64,000 bases of DNA from Calonectria ilicicola. Its lineage: Eukaryota > Ascomycota > Sordariomycetes > Hypocreales > Nectriaceae. The first letter of the stretch is position 1; every line of letters starts with the position of its first letter. The stretch covers positions 4,526,001 through 4,590,000 of the forward strand of contig CP085833.1 in the NCBI GenBank assembly GCA_020809705.1, read 5' to 3'. The position numbers and the translations under genes were made by a program. The notes beneath the pieces are model-generated. The model was given only the letters and a program-made list of their open reading frames with translations, had not been told where the DNA came from and did no database searches. Shown in pieces: positions 1 through 12,700 of the stretch.

Positions 1-424
1 GCTGGATTTTGGACGAGGGTTGACTTGGCATCATCCGTCCTGAACTCGGCTCCTTCCCTGAACACCTTGCTAACTGCTGCGCGTTGCGCTTGCTCCTGCA
101 GGACAACGCACTTTCTTTGTTTTTCCACCGGCGCCATTTCCTGATCGTCTGGTGCTCTTTGTGTCCTTGATACCCCATCTTTCGTGCATGAAGGTATGTT
201 CCGTGATCCCTTTCCAAGCTGCTGCTCGGCCTCTTCTCCTATATCTTCTCGAGAGCGCCTTCGCAAGCATCATGGTGGCCCAACGACGTCCTCGACTCAT
301 CCAGAAGCTGATATCTCGAATAGCACGATTTACCAGACCACCCCCGAAGAAACCCGCCCCTTCCCGCCCACGATATTCGCACTCACATTCCGTCTCACAT
401 ACTTGCTCCTTGAATCCCGCAATC
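1..424. other. 5' flank of the Stu2-like gene
   Basis: The stretch before the first ATG of the microtubule polymerase gene contains pyrimidine-rich tracts typical of fungal 5' leaders. Short open frames on both strands have no protein-like composition. No RNA gene or repeat is visible. Confidence 0.4.
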
Positions 425-3169
425 ATGGCGGACCAGGAAGAGGACTTTAGCTCTTTGCCTATCTCCGACCGCTTCACTCACAAGGTTCGTTTCTCGGCCC
501 CCTTTACTCTGCGCCAACGTGACTGACAATCCCGCTTTACAGGTTTGGAAGGTCCGAAAGGCCGCCTACGAAGATGCTGCCAAGCAGTTCGCCGCATCGC
601 CCGACGAGGCCGACCCTTGCTTCCGCCCCTTTCTGAACGATCCTGGCCTATGGAAGAGCGCAGTCACCGATTCTAATGTGGCCGCACAGCAAGAGGGTAT
701 CATTGCCCTATGTGCATTCCTCAAATATGGTGGAACAGACTGCGCGTTAAGAACACGAGGGCACACGATCACACCAATGGCTGAAAAGGCGCTGTCATCG
801 ACCAGAGCTGCTACTAAGCAAAATGCCATTGAATCATTGCTTCTCTACATCGAGCTCGACACAGCTGGCCCTGTCATTGAAGATGTTCTTCCAGGTCTTG
901 GAAACAAGGTCCCCAAGAATGTAGCAGCGACATTACATGCGCTAACACAGATTGTCCACAACTACGGTTGCAAGATCGTCGATCCTAAGCCCATCCTGAA
1001 GGCGCTTCCCAAGGCCTTTGGTGCCGCCGATAAAAACATTCGTGCCGAGGCTATAAACTTGACTGTCGAGCTCTACCGATGGCTGCGCGAAGCCATGAAG
1101 CCCATGTTTTGGGGCGAATTGAAACCCACCCAGCAAAACGACTTGGAGGCGCAGTTCGAGAAGATTAAGGCTGAGGCGCCACCTAAGCAGGAACGACTCC
1201 TTCGATCACAACAAGAGGCCATAGAATCGGCTCCCGCTGGGGGAGAGGAAGGTGAAGAGGGATATGATGGCGAAGAAGAGGTTGGCGAAGTGGATGCCTT
1301 TGATCTTGCCGAGCCTCAAGATGTCACCAAACAGATCCCTCCCAACTTTAGCGACATGCTGGCCTCTTCAAAGTGGAAAGACCGAAAGGAAGCAGTTGAT
1401 GCACTCCACCAGGCTCTCAATGTCCCTCGAATCAAGGACAGCGACTTTAGCGAAATCAACCGAGGATTGGCCAAGTGTATGAAGGATGCCAACGTGGCAG
1501 TTGTCACCCAGGCCGCGCTATGTATTGAGGCTTTGGCAAAGGGTCTGCGCAATGGCTACGGCAAGTACAGGACCATTGTCATGCAGCCCATCATGGATCG
1601 ATTGAAAGAGAAGAAGGTCACCGTGGCTGACGCTCTTGGTGCTGCACTGGACGCGGTTTTTGCTTCTACCGATCTTACCGAATGTTTGGAGGATATCACA
1701 GCATACCTCGGCAACAAAAACCCCCAGGTTAAGGAGGGTACCATGAAGTTTTTGATCCGATGCTTGCGAACCACTAGAAATGTCCCCAGCAAACCCGAGA
1801 TTGCTGGCATTTGCGAGTCTGGAAAGAAGCTTCTTTCTGAGTCAAGCCCTGCTCTCCGAGACGGTGGTGCTGAAATCCTTGGTACAGTGATGAAGATTAT
1901 TGGTGAGAGAGCCATGACACCTAACCTCGAGGGTCTCGACGACATCCGAAAGAACAAGGTCAAGGAATTCTTCGAGACAGCCGAAGTCAAGGCTAAGGAG
2001 AAACCTAAGCCTGCTCCCGCCCCGCCCAAGGCTGCCCCTGCACCAAAGAAGATGATGGGTGGAAAGAAGCCTGGTGTCAAGAAGGCTGCTCCCCCTGCCG
2101 CTGCCACTCCCCCTCCAGCTGCTGAGGCCCTTGCGCCCCAGCCATCATCACGACCTACCAAGCCAGGTCTCGCAAAGCCTGGCCTTGCGGGACTCAAGGC
2201 TCCAGGAAAGCGAACTATCGGTGCTCCTGGTGCGTCATCCCCACGCCGGGCTCCTGTGATGCCTGAGGAGGATGAACCGGCTCCTCCGCCACAGCCTCGC
2301 ATTGGACTTTCGCGTGGACTTGCTGGGCGTTCGCTCGCAAAGCCTGCGGCAGCTCCACCTCAGATGCCACCATCTTCACCACCACCACCTAGCGGGTTGG
2401 CTGCTGTAGAGAGAGCAGAGCTTGAGGAGCTCCGAGCCGCCAACGACCGACTTTCCCGACAGGTAGACGAGATGAGACAAGAGCGCAGCAAGTTCATGTC
2501 CGAGATCCAGGAGCTCAAGAACCAGAACGCTGGCTTAATCGAAGACCATACCCGTGATGTGTTGAGCATCAAGGCCAAGGAGACACAGCTTGTACGCGCA
2601 AGAAGTGACGCTGAGGCTACAGAGCAGGTGAATGACAGGCTTCGGCGCGAGCTGGAGCGCCTCAAGAGGGCGCTGAGCCGCGCTGAGGGATTGGGCACAT
2701 CCCCAAGTGGGATGGCCAGTCCTGGCATTGCGTCACCAACGCACGAAGACATGTTCCGAGATGTCAGTTCTTCATCAGCAAACCGCCACCGCATGAGCAT
2801 GGCAAGCACCATGTCGGAGGAGAAAGAAAACGGCGAACCAATCAACCCTCGAAGCAAACTCAGCCCCGAACTGAGATATGCCGGCAGCAACCCATCGTCG
2901 GGCCGTGGCTCTCCTGCTAGGGGCTTTAGGAGTGCAGCATCTCATAGGGAAGATGACCATGGCTCAAGCTACTCACAGCGACCCATGTCGTCCTTGCCCC
3001 AACCGTCTGGAGGCAATGGGGTAGAGAGCTGGAGGAGAGCGGCCGAAGTTACAAGCCAGTTGAAGGCTCGTATTGAACAGATGAAGGTATGTGCATGGTA
3101 TTTTTACAACCGTGTTCGCTGATTGACTAACTGGTTTGACAGGCAAAACAGGCATATGCTCGCCCTTAA
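425..3169 (+). CDS. STU2: Stu2/Alp14/XMAP215-family microtubule polymerase (TOG protein)
   Basis: Three exons (425-484, 543-3086, 3143-3169) give 876 residues. The family binds tubulin through TOG domains and promotes microtubule growth at spindle poles, kinetochores and plus ends. Two TOG-type HEAT-repeat arrays are visible, at about residues 20-250 (starting VWKVRKAAYEDA) and 290-510. A long basic Pro/Ala/Lys-rich linker follows (about 510-650), then a heptad-rich coiled coil (about 655-730) for dimerisation and a Ser-rich tail. This two-TOG plus coiled-coil layout matches fungal members, not the five-TOG animal form. The start ATG at 425 is joined in frame by a 58-nt intron, and the last exon encodes only eight residues. 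The open frame continues past the second donor to a TGA, so intron retention would change only the C-terminus. Family assignment is strong. Confidence 0.9.
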
Positions 3170-4046
3170 GGCATAGGGGTTGATCTTGATTACAAATATA
3201 GCACCTGGATGGGATATAACCCATCTGGCCGCACGTAATGATAAAGTTCTGTCGACTGTTTTTGATGGAGCCGGCGTGTCTAGGGTCCGGTCCTAGTCCT
3301 GGGTGCATTTTCACGGCGTTGAGCTTATACCACCAATGCTTGCTTCAGGGGGTCCTTGGAATTATGACTAGGCTCGGGGCTTTTTTTTGAGGGTTCTTTG
3401 ATGTTATGCCCGGAAAAGGGCTAGAGATACCTTGTTTTTAATGCATGAAGTCGATGACCAGTATTTGTTTATGTCTTTTCATTCCCTAGATCCTATTTCA
3501 ATAACCATAGTGAAGATTGTATCCCGGCCGAAGCTAGAATAATCACATTTGAAGGACTACGGACATAATAGACTGATCACATAAGGGATGGATTTATATA
3601 GACTTGGCTGCACTCCCGACTTGCTCTTAGATAACCTAATTTAATTACTTAGATTGATCAATTGCAGAGATCAGACGTGATGCGTCTTAAACCAATGTTG
3701 TTTAGCCTTTATTAATTTGCCTAACTCAAAAAGCAACTGACTTATCGTGACTATAGGTATAAAGCTCATAATATGCCATACCTTCAATTAATTTAAGCAT
3801 TTGCGGCTGTCTTATAATGGGGACACTGACCTAAAGGAGCTTAACCTTGGCAGGGGGCATGTTGTATCCCTTTAAGAAGGCACTGTTTTTGAGCAAATCC
3901 CGATATATACTTGAAGATATTAATAAGTGTTTGGTAAATAAAATTTTATGACTTGGTTTGGATGTATTATCAAAACATTAGCTATAATAAAAATGCTTCA
4001 TGACGTCTCATGCCTGTGCCCTTTGTTGATGGTTGATCATAGAAAC
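3170..4046. other. convergent intergenic region
   Basis: This is the 3' side of both the Stu2-like gene and the DUF3429 gene. The second half is AT-rich with stop codons in all frames. No gene, tRNA or repeat family was recognised. Confidence 0.4.
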
Positions 4047-5405
4047 CTAGTTTTGGCCTCCCTTGTCTTTTTGGCCTCCATTCTCCTCATCCTTGTCATG
4101 CTTAGGCTTATTTTTAGCCCTGTCCCTGTCACCTTTGCCATTGCCATCTTCAGATTCCTCGCCTTTGGACTTGGGTTCGGCCTTGCCTGTTTCATCCTCA
4201 CCTTCACCCTCAGCCTCCTTGTCCTTGTTGTCATCTTGTGTCTGTTTTGAGCCGGACTTTTCTTCCTCCATTTTTCGTTGGGTTTCCTCTTGCTTTTCCT
4301 TTTGAGCCTTCTTTTCGGCCGCTTTCTTTTCTTTGCGTCTCCGCTCTTTCTCTTCCTGTTCCAATTTGGCCCAGTCCGTATTGTGATCGGCAAGACCAGG
4401 TGTATTTTCAATACGCTCCTCTAGGCCCTTGTATGTAAGAGTCTGGTGCTGGCCGATTTTGGCGCGACCGACGAGGGAAATGAAGAGGGCGAGGCCGACC
4501 ATGGCTGTCAGCAGAAACCTGTATGTCCCGTACCAGTAGGGAGCCCAGCCACGTGCTGCCGCACGAGCGTCGACAAAATAGAGTCCTACGAAAGCACCAA
4601 ACTGGGCTGTCATGGCATAGTCAATAGGCATGAACAACGTGGGCCAGGCAATTGCAGGGGCAGCGAGACCAATGGCATAACGAAAACGAGTTCGTTCAGG
4701 ATGGGGCGTCTTCTCGGCATATTCTAAGCCCTAGTTCGGATTTGTTAACTTGAGGCCAGTATTTTGGGTCTTTTGAACCACTCACCCAATGGATGGCGCC
4801 GAGAAAGGAGATGATGACGGCTCCATATCCTAGCTGAATGGGCTCAATGACGCTCAGCCAGTGTCTTGCTGTCTCGTGATCGACAAAAATGGAGTCAAAG
4901 AACCAGCTGCCGCTGGGCCATTCCCTATTGAGATCCCATGATAGGAATAGGGTAGAGAGCGATGTGCCGAAATAAGGCAGCGTCCCGGCAAGGCCGAGAA
5001 TGTGAGATTCGCGAGGGACGTCTGAGAGTTTAAATGTATCCTTGACAATGTCCTGTCCTTGGTTAGCTGGATCCCCATTTAGAGCGGGATACCCACCATA
5101 TCATGTTTAATCTCGGCAGCCATGTCATGATCTTTCTCTTTTGCTGCCTGTGGTGGTTCGAAAACATGTCGCACTGAGCTCTCTGTTGATACGGCGTTGG
5201 GATCCGACTTTAGTGTTTCCCTAGCGTTTTTCTTTGTGTGTTCGCTATTAGTGGAGGTAGGAGGAGGCTTGCTGGAGAATAGGGCTGCTCGGAATGCTGG
5301 AGCAACATTTTGGGCAGGGAATCGAGGTCTAGCACGAGTCACGGGGCTAATAATTGGAAAGACCCGGGAGGTGAAGCTGAAGAGTGGACGAGATGTACGG
5401 AGCAT
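4047..5405 (-). CDS. mitochondrial DUF3429 (TMEM69-like) membrane protein
   Basis: Three exons on the minus strand (5405-5097, 5052-4786, 4730-4047) give 419 residues. The N-terminus is rich in Arg/Ser and lacks acidic residues, as in a mitochondrial presequence. Residues about 105-290 form the multi-pass DUF3429 domain, with hydrophobic helices around HILGLAGTLPYF, YGAVIISFLGAIHW and TLFMPIDYAMTAQFGAF. The last 110 residues are a highly charged Lys/Glu tail, probably coiled or disordered. The first intron is only 44 nt and is read with a GTGGGT donor and an ACAG acceptor, which keeps the frame. The family is often annotated as a mitochondrial inner membrane protein and its molecular role is unknown. 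Its ATG faces the Vps13 gene. Confidence 0.82.
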
Positions 5406-6749
5406 GGCGAATAGGAATAGTCTTGTGCGGAGGCGGATTGGCTATTCAGTTAATTGGGAGAGTTTAGGTAGCTATTTGTTTACAGAGCAAAGACATCAAG
5501 ATTTCAATGCGAGGGGACGGAAATTGAGAAAAGACGACTTGGCAGGTTAAATGCCGTGAACCCGGATGTACAACGTCAATTGAATCTTGTTTGCCTCTTA
5601 ATTTACTAAATCAGGGACTGGTGCTGTCACGACGACATCATCGAGAGGCAGCTCGCTTGGCTCAGGAAGGTTGTGATGATCCAGGATATGGAGCTATCAA
5701 GCAGAGGTCGTGACGTCATGCTGCTACACAAGGGGCGATTTACACATTTTTGCGGACTTTGGGGGAAACGCAAAAGAGACACAGGAGGCTCAGTCAGCGT
5801 GAGAAGGGAGTGTGTACAAGGAGAACCATGTCAAAGAAAGAAAGAAAGATGGAAGATGAAAGATGGACAATATAAAAAAAAATAAAGGTGCCGGGATCAA
5901 TTTCGTCGGCGGCGGCAGCAGCAGACTAGAGAGATACACGGGCGAACATGCACGTTGGTTTAAACGAAAATGGTGATGCACACGAGGTCGATCAGGACGA
6001 GTCTGGAATCTTGGGCAACCTTAGTGCCTGAAACACTTGTTGGACCGCCCAAGACGCCCCACACGGCGCCCCAGCTTTGGCCCGAAGCCCCAATTAAGCG
6101 GTCCCGCGCCAGTGATCGCCCAAAGCACAGGTCGAGAGGTCGAGAGGGAGCCCACTATTTGGGACTATTTGGGACTCCTTGGGACGGATGGTACCTGTGC
6201 GGCAACTGCCGTCAGTATGTGACTCCAGGTACCTCCAGTCCCCTCCCTGCCCCGTGCAGACCGGGGACGTGGGCGTCATACAAGGCAGCACCATGCCAGG
6301 TTGGGCTGGCCTGTGCCTTCCCACTTTTGCTGAAGTGACGCACAACGAGCCTGGCATTGTGCTGCTGCTGCTAACTGCGTGCTCTGCCCAGCTCTGCCCA
6401 GCTCAATCACAACCACCAACATCCCAACCAACCCATCACATCATCAAAAAATCCCCGACACTGCGCTACCTTCAATTCTTGCCCACGCCCGAGTCCATCT
6501 GCCCCGTCCCGCCGCCCACCGATCACATCCCGAGCTCTCTCCGGCGGCCCCTCTGCCTCGAGACTTGGACACGGACGCCTGAGCACGCCTCGACAGCTCC
6601 CCTCCATCCCCGGCCCCGCGAGTTCCCTTACGCATGGCATCCGCGCGCGCTGCACGCACTCGGAGCGGCAGATGAGGGCTCGATAGACGTCCCGCCATAA
6701 CCCATTCACCTAGCTTCCCCGGCTCGGCCCACGGCCCCCCACCGCCATC
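5406..6749. other. divergent promoter region of DUF3429 and VPS13 genes
   Basis: This is the shared upstream region of two divergent genes. The half next to VPS13 is C-rich, like a fungal 5' leader. Open frames here have low-complexity Pro/Ser/His composition and no recognisable domain, so none is called. Confidence 0.4.
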
Positions 6750-9700
6750 ATGTTGGAAGGCCTCGTCGCGGGGTTGCTCAACCGCTTCCTGGGCATGTAT
6801 GTCAAGAACTTTGATCCTACCCAGCTCAAGGTCGGCATATGGTCCGGAGATGTGAAGCTGCGCAACCTCGAGCTGCGCCGAGAGGCCCTCGACCAGCTCA
6901 AGCTGCCCATCAACGTCATGGAGGGCCATCTCGGCGAGCTTACCCTCATCATTCCCTGGTCCAACCTGCGCGGTGCCCCCGTCAAGGTCTTTATCGAGGA
7001 TGTCTTCCTACTAGCGAGCCCGAAGGAGGAGGCTGAATACGACGAAGATGAAGAAGAGCGACGGAGACAGCGACTCAAGATGGAGAAGCTTGACAGCGCA
7101 GAGCTGCTCAAAGAAAAGAACCAAGAGGGCATGAGCCCCGAGGAGCAACAAAAGAACCAGAGCTTCACACAAAGCTTGGTAACAAAAATCGTCGACAACT
7201 TACAAGTCGAGATCAAGAACATCCACGTCCGATATGAAGACTCCATCTCTGCCCCCGGCCACCCATTCGCTCTGGGCGTTACGCTCGAAGAGTTTAGCGC
7301 TGTCAGCACCGACGGACAGTGGACTCCAACCTTTATCCAGGACTCAGCCAACGTCACACACAAGTTGGCCACTCTCGGCGCCCTCGCAGTCTACTGGAAC
7401 ACAGATACAGAGCTGCTCGGAACCGGCCGAGAGGTTGAAACCTCAGAGCATACAATGCTGCCTCATGATGAGTTGGTTCTTAGGTTCAAGGATATGATTG
7501 GAAAGGATGCCGAGGCAAACTCTGCCCACCAGTTCATTCTAAAGCCCGTCAGTGGACAGGCCAAAATCGAGCTTGACAAGTCTGGTGACATCCGTGTGCC
7601 ACAGTTCAAAGCCAACCTCTTGTTTGAGGAGATTGGTCTGGTCTTGGACGATGACCAATACCGAGATGCATTGATGATGGTAGATCTCTTCCACTACTTT
7701 ATCCGCCACCAAGAATACAAAAAGCTCCAACCCAAGGGTGTCTCTCCAAAAGAAGACCCGCGTGCGTGGCTCAAGTTTGCCGGAAATGCTGTCCTCTCCA
7801 AGATCCATGAAAAGAACCGTCGATGGTCCTGGGACTACTTCCGTGAGAGACGTGATGACCGCATACGATATATAGAACTATTCAAGAAAAGAAAACAGCA
7901 GCAACAACTTACTGCCGATGAAGAAAAAGACATTCAAGATCTTGAATGGAAACTGAGCTATGAAGACATGAGATTCTGGCGATCCCTCGCTCGAAACCAG
8001 CTAAAGAAGGAAAATGCAGAGGCCCTTAAGAAGCAACCTCCACAGCAAGAGCAGCAGGGTTGGCTTTCTTGGGTGTGGGGCTCGCAACCTCAAGCAACCA
8101 TTGAACAGAATGGAGAAAACACAGAGATTACTGAGGAGCAGCGAAAGGAGCTGTACGAAGTGATTGACTGGGATGAGAAGAATGCCATTGCTGAAGAAGT
8201 GGATGTCCCTCGAGAAGCCGTCAAGATGTGCATTGAGACTTCCCTTAGCACGGGCAGCTTTACACTGAAACAGGGTCCTCATGGTAACAACAGGGATCTT
8301 CTCAGCTTGCACTTTGACGTGTTCAAGGCCAAGGCGCTGCAGCGAAAAGATTCCGTTCTTGCCAATATCAGCCTTGGAGGCTTGCGTGTCAATGATGGCA
8401 CTACCCCGGATAGTCTCTATCCCGAGATTGTGCGTGTTAAGGATGCACCAGATACCAACAAGCGCAAGAGGCTGTCTTTGGCCGAGCTGGAGAAGAAGAG
8501 CGACGAGACGCCATTCTTCCAGTTCGAGATCGAACAGAACCCCCTAGAGCGTGACGGTGACATTGCCATTGTCGGTTCAATGAAGCCCCTTGAAGTGATT
8601 TGGAACCCCAACTTCATCGTGGGTATTGCTGACTTCCTGCGTCCCCCTGAGCGACACATGGAATCCATCACTGCCCTTATGGAGACTGCTGGAGCCACAG
8701 TGGAAGGGTTCCGTGAACAAACTCGGGCTGGTCTTGAATTTGCATTGGAGGAACACAAGACTATCAATGCCGAACTCGATCTGCAGGCACCCCTCATTAT
8801 CGTGCCCGTTAGCATTACTACCAAGGACTCAACATGCTTGATTGTTGATGCTGGTCACATTCATGTCAACAGTCAGCTTGTTGACCAAGCCACAATGAAG
8901 GAAATCCAATCAAAACAAAAGCAAGCGTATAGTGACGAGGACTTGAAACGGCTCGAGTCGGTCATGTATGACAAATTCATCGTCAAATTGACTTCGACAC
9001 AAGTCCTCATTGGGCCATCGATTAAAGAGACGAAGGCGCAACTCATCGAAAAAGACGACACCGCGCACCTCCATGTCGTTGAACAGATCAATGTCGATTT
9101 TGTCGTCGAGACATCCATTTTGCCCAAGGCCCCTAATTTAACCAAGTTGAAAGTATCAGGCCACCTGCCTATGCTTCACGCCACGGTCTCAGATTCAAAG
9201 TATAAGAATTTGATGAGGATTATTGATGTGGCAATTCCGAAATTCAGCAACGACGAGCTCCTTGAACCGCCCCCAGCGGATGAAGAGACAGAGGAGCCAT
9301 CTCGGCCTCGCGTTTTGAGCGATGCATCAATAAGGTCGGGCCAGAATGCAACTACTCGCGCGAGGAGACAGTCGAAGCCTTTCCCATTCTTGATGCAACA
9401 GTCCACCGCTGTTGTACTTGATGACATGGACGAGGATGATGACAACTTTGAAGATGCTAGCGATGGCGCCGATGCCGAGCAGCTACGGATCCAGCAGCGC
9501 AGCTTCGAGTTTAAGTTCAAGGTCGACACGCTCAAGGGCTCGCTTTATCGAAGCGACCCCGATAGAAAGAAGCCAGACGCTCTCTTGGTGGAGTTGGTTG
9601 CTGAACGCTTTGACCTTGAGTTTTATACACGACCCTACGATATGGCAGCTGAGGTCTCTCTGGGTTCAGTGACTGTTGATGATTTTGTTGACAACCCTCC

Positions 9701-12700
9701 CGATGAATTCAAGGCGATTGTCTCGTCAGGAGACACCGATGATTTGAAGGAAGGTCGAAGCCTTGTTCATGTCAAATTTGTTAAAGTCAACCGTCTTTCG
9801 CCCGAGTTCATGCCAGTTTATGAGGGTGTAGAGACCAACGTTACAACTACAATTTCCACAATCAACCTGATTGTTACAAGAAAGACTCTGCTGACACTTT
9901 TGGACTTCATTTTGGTCACCTTCACCAACGGTGATGAGCAGAACCAACAAAAGGCAATCACTGACGCCCCCAGCACTGACGCTGAGATGGCAATTGAGGC
10001 TTCACAGACCACACAGACTCAGCAAAATAACAACACGGGGGCCATTCGAGTCAAGGTTGACCTCAAGAGTATTCGTCTGATCCTGAATAACGACGGCATC
10101 AGACTGGCTACACTGTCTTTTAACAAGGCTGATGTTGGAATCTTCCTCCGCAACAATACCATGCGCGTGTCAGCCAAGCTTGGTGACCTTTCTTTAGTTG
10201 ACGACGTTAATCTCGGTGTATCTGAAGATTCATCTCTTCGGCAGCTGGTCACCATTCAAGGCGATGACCTTGCTGATTTCCGCTATGAGACTTTTGACTC
10301 GACCAACCCCAAGGCATACCCGGGGCATGACAGCTCTATTTATCTTCGAGCTGGTTCCGTCAAGGTCAACTTTGTGGAAGAGCCATTCAGAAAGATCATT
10401 GACTTCCTCGTCAAATTTGGAAAGATGCAGGCTTTGTATAATGCAGCGCGACAGGCAGCCATGAATCAAGCAAACCAGATGCAGCAGAGCCCGAGCCGCA
10501 TCCAATTTGATGTCGTGGTAAAGACTCCTATTGTTGTATTCCCTCGTGTTGTTGTGGCGGGCCGCCCGAAGCGTGACCTGATTACGGCGTACCTGGGTGA
10601 GATTTACGCTCAAAACAAGTTTACTCCTTTGGACGACAGCGAAGATTCTGAGATTGGCATGAAGATTTCGGCCGGTATTCGCAATATTAGACTCACTTCG
10701 GATTTGCATTACTCCGACAATAGATCTGAAGAGCTAGAAATGATTGATCACGTTGATCTTGGATTCAAGATTACTTATGCAGAGCATAAACCTGGCGCTA
10801 AGAGACCTGATACGGAGATCGAAGGAACAATGTCGGACATTAACCTCCGACTAACTCAATATCAACTGAAGTTCCTAATGGAAATATCCAAGTCCGTCCC
10901 GGCAGCATTTGCTGGAGAGGATGGTGACGGCGACGCGGAAGCTGAAAAGGCTGTTGATGAGGGGACTTTGAAGCGTGCCCGAAAGGTTTCACCGGAAAAC
11001 GAATCCGATGATGAGCAGGCGTTGGTCGACTTGGGACCGGAGCTTGGTTCATTGGGCCAGACATGGACAAAGCTTGACCTTGTTTGGCATGTAAACACCG
11101 TCGGGTTGGAACTGATTATGGCCGAAGAGAATGAGCCCGTTGGAGATTTAGACGAGTCCAGCCTGTCTCGCTTCTCTCTTGACGAAACTAAAGTCAAGAC
11201 CAGGATGCTTTCTGATGGTTCGCTCGAGGCAGAACTCCTCATTCATTCTTTTACCATTTATGACAGTCGGCCTGGCGAGACGAATAAATTCCGGCGCATC
11301 ATGTCATCGTCCAACAAGGAGGTTCAGCAACTCATGGCAAGCGTTACTATGTCTGGCGGCAAAGAGAGAAACGTAATTGCAATGGCGACGATTGACAGTC
11401 CCCGCGTCATCTTTGCCCTGGACTATCTTTTTGCCATCCAAAAGTTTGCACTGGAAGGATTGGTCATTGACGAAACTGGACCTGTTGAAGAAGAGAGCCC
11501 TCTAGAAAGCCCAGACGAATCGGACACCGATTCTATGCAGGTTACATTTGCTGGAGGCCGATCTCAAAAGGCTCAATCCGTCACTTCAAAGAGCCAGAGT
11601 ACCGAGGTGCCAGAAGAGCAGGCACAGCCGCCCATGAACATTGCTTTCCGGGTCAATCTTGTTGATGCCCAAGTAATCCTTATTGCTAACCCACTCAACT
11701 CGAGCTCTGAGGCCATCGTACTGGGAATTCGCCAGATGTTGCTCTCCAAACAACATGCCCTGACTTTCCAGGTGTCCGAGATTGGCATGTTTTTGTGCCG
11801 CATGGACAAGTTTGAAACATCTCGTCTGAGGATCATTGACGACTTCTCGATTCAATTGAGTATGGACAACACAAAGCCAACTGAGACTAATATTCATCTC
11901 GAGGTTGAACCCCTTATCCTGAGGCTTTCTTTAAGAGATATCTTGCTGGTCCTTCAGATTATTAGCAAGGCTGGTGAACTTTCCGGAAACGAGCCGATGA
12001 ATGACAAGGAGACACCTGCAGAGCAAAAAGCAAGGCAATTGCGAAATTCCGGGCTCAAACAGAGGACTGCAAGCGGAAAGGGAGCCTCCACCACTGCCGC
12101 CAGGACAAAGGGCTCACATCCAATGGCCATCGAAGCGCCCCAAGAGCCAACTGGGCAAGTTGTAAAGCCCACACACGAACAGCTGTCCGCAACCGTGGAG
12201 GGTATCCGTATCGTTTTGATCGGAGATGTGCACGAACTTCCTATCCTCGATATTGGCATCAAGAACTTTACTGCTGCCGCCGAAAACTGGTCCTCGAACC
12301 TAAAGGCGGAGACTGCAATTGACCTTTACTCCAATGTCTACAACTTCTCTAAGTCTAGTTGGGAGCCCCTCCTGGAGCCGTGGCAAGTGGGATTTGGAGT
12401 CGCCAAAGAGCCTGAATCAGGATTGCTGTCCGTGGATGTCGCATCTAAGAAGACTTTTGATGTGACTGTTACAACTGCGTCTATTGCTCTTGCGTCCAAG
12501 TCATTCGACTTCTTGACCACGGAGCAAGATGTTCTTGATAAACCCCGCGGCGTCGAAGCGCCCTACCGCATCAGGAACTACACGGGATTTGATGTTGTCG
12601 TTAATTCTAAGAGTCCAACGAGCGATGAACCTATCTCTCTCCGTCTTGAGGATGGCAAAGAGGGACCCTGGAGTTTCGAACACTGGGAGAAGATGCGAGA

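Noticed and set aside
1556..2302. Long minus-strand frame inside the Stu2-like gene
   Set aside because: Gly/Ala/Ser-rich shadow of the Pro/Lys-rich linker of the real gene.
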